The notes under the pieces are model-generated. The model was not told the DNA's origin. It searched no databases and worked only from the letters and a program-made list of their open reading frames with translations. Below, in pieces: positions 62,813 through 64,000 of a DNA stretch of 64,000 nucleotides (position 1 is the first letter of the stretch; the number at the start of each line of letters is the position of its first letter). The stretch spans positions 197,036-261,035 of the forward strand of contig CAJNDS010002850.1 of the NCBI GenBank assembly GCA_905221605.1. Reading direction: 5' to 3'. This DNA is from Symbiodinium natans. Its lineage: Eukaryota > Sar > Dinophyceae > Suessiales > Symbiodiniaceae. The position numbers were made by a program, and so were the translations under genes.

Positions 62813-64000
62813 GCCCCTTCGGGTGGCTACGCCTCGCAGCGTGCAGACGTAAAATTCACCTGGCTCAAGGTTTCGGCTCAACCCCGGTGGGGTGCTCAGG
62901 TAGAGAGCGTCTTTAGTGCCGTTGTGGCTGGCCCTGGGGCTTGTAAATAAGGGTAGGTTCCGTTTTGAGGCCCTGGCAAAACTGTGTTTGCTCGTAGGCC
63001 GGCTGACCGGCTAAGCTGTCATAGAGCGGCGGCCCGCCAACTGCTGCCGTCGACGAAGGGCGTGAGTGCACAGTTTTCGGCCTCGCTTCGCTGGAGGGAA
63101 GCTTTTCGTCCTCGCGTTGCTGAGGGAACCTTGTGACCTACAGTCTGCTCTGGGTCACAGTGTGAGTTGCAGCCTCGCTTTGCTTGAGGGGTGACGCTAG
63201 CCTGTTGCTCACCAGAGATTCCTGCTGTCTCTGGGTGAGCAAAACCCACCGACCCTCATTTGGATTGAGGGGTGTGCTGAAGGTGAGTTTGGGTTCCTCG
63301 CTCACTTGTGTGGAAAACGAAGGTGAGACCGAAACACGGGGGAAAACGGCCAGGCACGCTGCAGACAGTGCAGGCCAACGTCGCACTGCAAGAGGCATCC
63401 TTGCAGTGGCGACAGGAGTGTCCCGAACAATTGCGGTGTGCTCGAGCCCAATCTTGCAGGTTTTCGGGGATCTGCAAGCTGAGCACAACAGGATTTTCTT
63501 CGCAGGTAGAATCAGGTAGAAAAGATTTGGCCCAACCCTGGTGGATCTGCCTGGACACAAATAACCAGAGGCATCAGTGTCGTAAAGCTCATTGACTGGT
63601 GCTACTGAGAACCGTTGCCAAAGAACTTGCAGTAGGACTGTGGTGCGGCGCAGTGCAAGTTGACGAGCAGCTGTTGGTGGCTGCTCCCCGGAAAACCAAT
63701 AGTCCAAGAAGCCTCCTTCGGCCTCGCTCCGTGCTGAGGGTTTGTAAGGGTTGGTATTGGCCGGAAAGGATTCAGATGGAGGTTACCCGATCTTCGCGCT
63801 TTCCCATCTGAAGGCAACCAATGGTAATCAGCCTGCTGGACATGGCAGGCCTGCTTTTGTTTACATCCACGTCTCCTGCAAGGGCTGGGGTCTGTCCGTG
63901 CACACAGACAAGGCGGAACCTTGCAGATGTTTAGGTCCTCGCGGCACGGCCGCTGGAGGTTGTTTGAAGATGTTGGCTCTCACTGTCTGGTGAGTGGTTT
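62813..64000 (+). repeat. Repeat B, copy 2 (tail module M4 at its head), cut by window end
   Basis: Starts with CCCCTTCGGGTGGCTACGCC at 62814 and matches 60689-61872 to the end of the window. The unit continues beyond the window, so the array may be longer. Confidence 0.9.

Larger units (their letters stand above)
50281..63740. repeat. Dispersed mini-hairpin family GGCCTC-(N)8-GAGGG
   Basis: About 35 copies by eye of a 17-22 bp word built as GGCCTC[GA]C, 2-6 variable bases, then GCTGAGGG, GTTGAGGG or TCTGAGGG. CCTC and GAGG pair, and in many copies GC/GC extends the stem. Examples: 50281, 50894, 51130, 51452, 51510, 51573, 52990, 53062, 53095, 57340, 57875, 57939, 57993, 58318, 58411, 59397, 59438, 59465, 60955, 61594, 62313, 62584, 62713. 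None were noticed before 50.2 kb, so the family belongs to the LINE-type array. Variable middles with conserved arms argue for hairpin selection or for a mobile micro-element. Confidence 0.8.

Overview
The window looks like nuclear DNA of a dinoflagellate, most likely a Symbiodiniaceae alga. Evidence: (1) small exons joined through non-standard GC-AG or GA-AG intron borders; (2) candidate genes running in long one-direction blocks (minus 4.6-12.5 kb, minus 25.6-40 kb, plus 42-59 kb); (3) plant/alga-type CCCTAAA telomere-like repeats at the left end; (4) a protein carrying the WTYRDEDFGG signature and a Ty1/copia gag that I recognise from memory as common in predicted dinoflagellate proteins; (5) retroelements filling most of the right half. 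There are no rRNA genes, operons or prokaryotic signals.

Layout. 0-24 kb is gene-poor and of low coding density. It holds a telomere-like array (539-666) and, on the minus strand, the remains or exons of at least three spliced genes: a coiled-coil gene (4.6-5.55 kb), an unknown gene (6.8-7.9 kb) and a well-supported von Willebrand factor A (vWA) plus coiled-coil gene (8.6-12.5 kb). A tRNA-Arg(CCT)-like fragment sits near 16.6 kb. 24.0-25.6 kb is a degenerate repeat block with palindromes. 25.6-32.3 kb (minus) encodes a broken SF1 helicase with an N-terminal GFSAGS esterase-like motif, followed by an 880-residue unknown ORF. 33.1-35.4 kb (minus) is a DDE-transposase-like gene split by a 161-nt GC-AG intron; removing the intron restores the frame exactly. 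35.4-39.9 kb (minus) is a 1,506-codon ORF ending in a cytosine-C5 DNA methyltransferase domain, 15 nt upstream of the transposase-like gene and 280 bp downstream of a 55-bp-period palindrome array.

42.2-50.25 kb (plus) is a Ty1/copia retrotransposon: tRNA-iMet-type primer site, frameshifted gag, protease, then a 1,740-codon integrase/RT/RNase H ORF that contains a 51-bp minisatellite and ends in a methyltransferase-like domain. Its 3' end runs into a head-to-tail array of units (50.26-64.0 kb) that all end in the same tail module. One unit is a nearly complete non-LTR retrotransposon (zinc-ribbon ORF1, endonuclease/RT/RNase H ORF2) with an unexpected third ORF of protein-kinase-like fold. About 35 copies of a 20-bp GGCCTC...GAGGG mini-hairpin are scattered through this array, some in frame inside its ORFs.

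The most promising biology is (a) the methyltransferase ORF placed directly upstream of a spliced transposase-like gene, (b) the kinase-like ORF3 of the LINE, and (c) the mini-hairpin family that colonises one element lineage only. Exon limits, start codons and family names that rest on memory are marked as uncertain. No searches were run.
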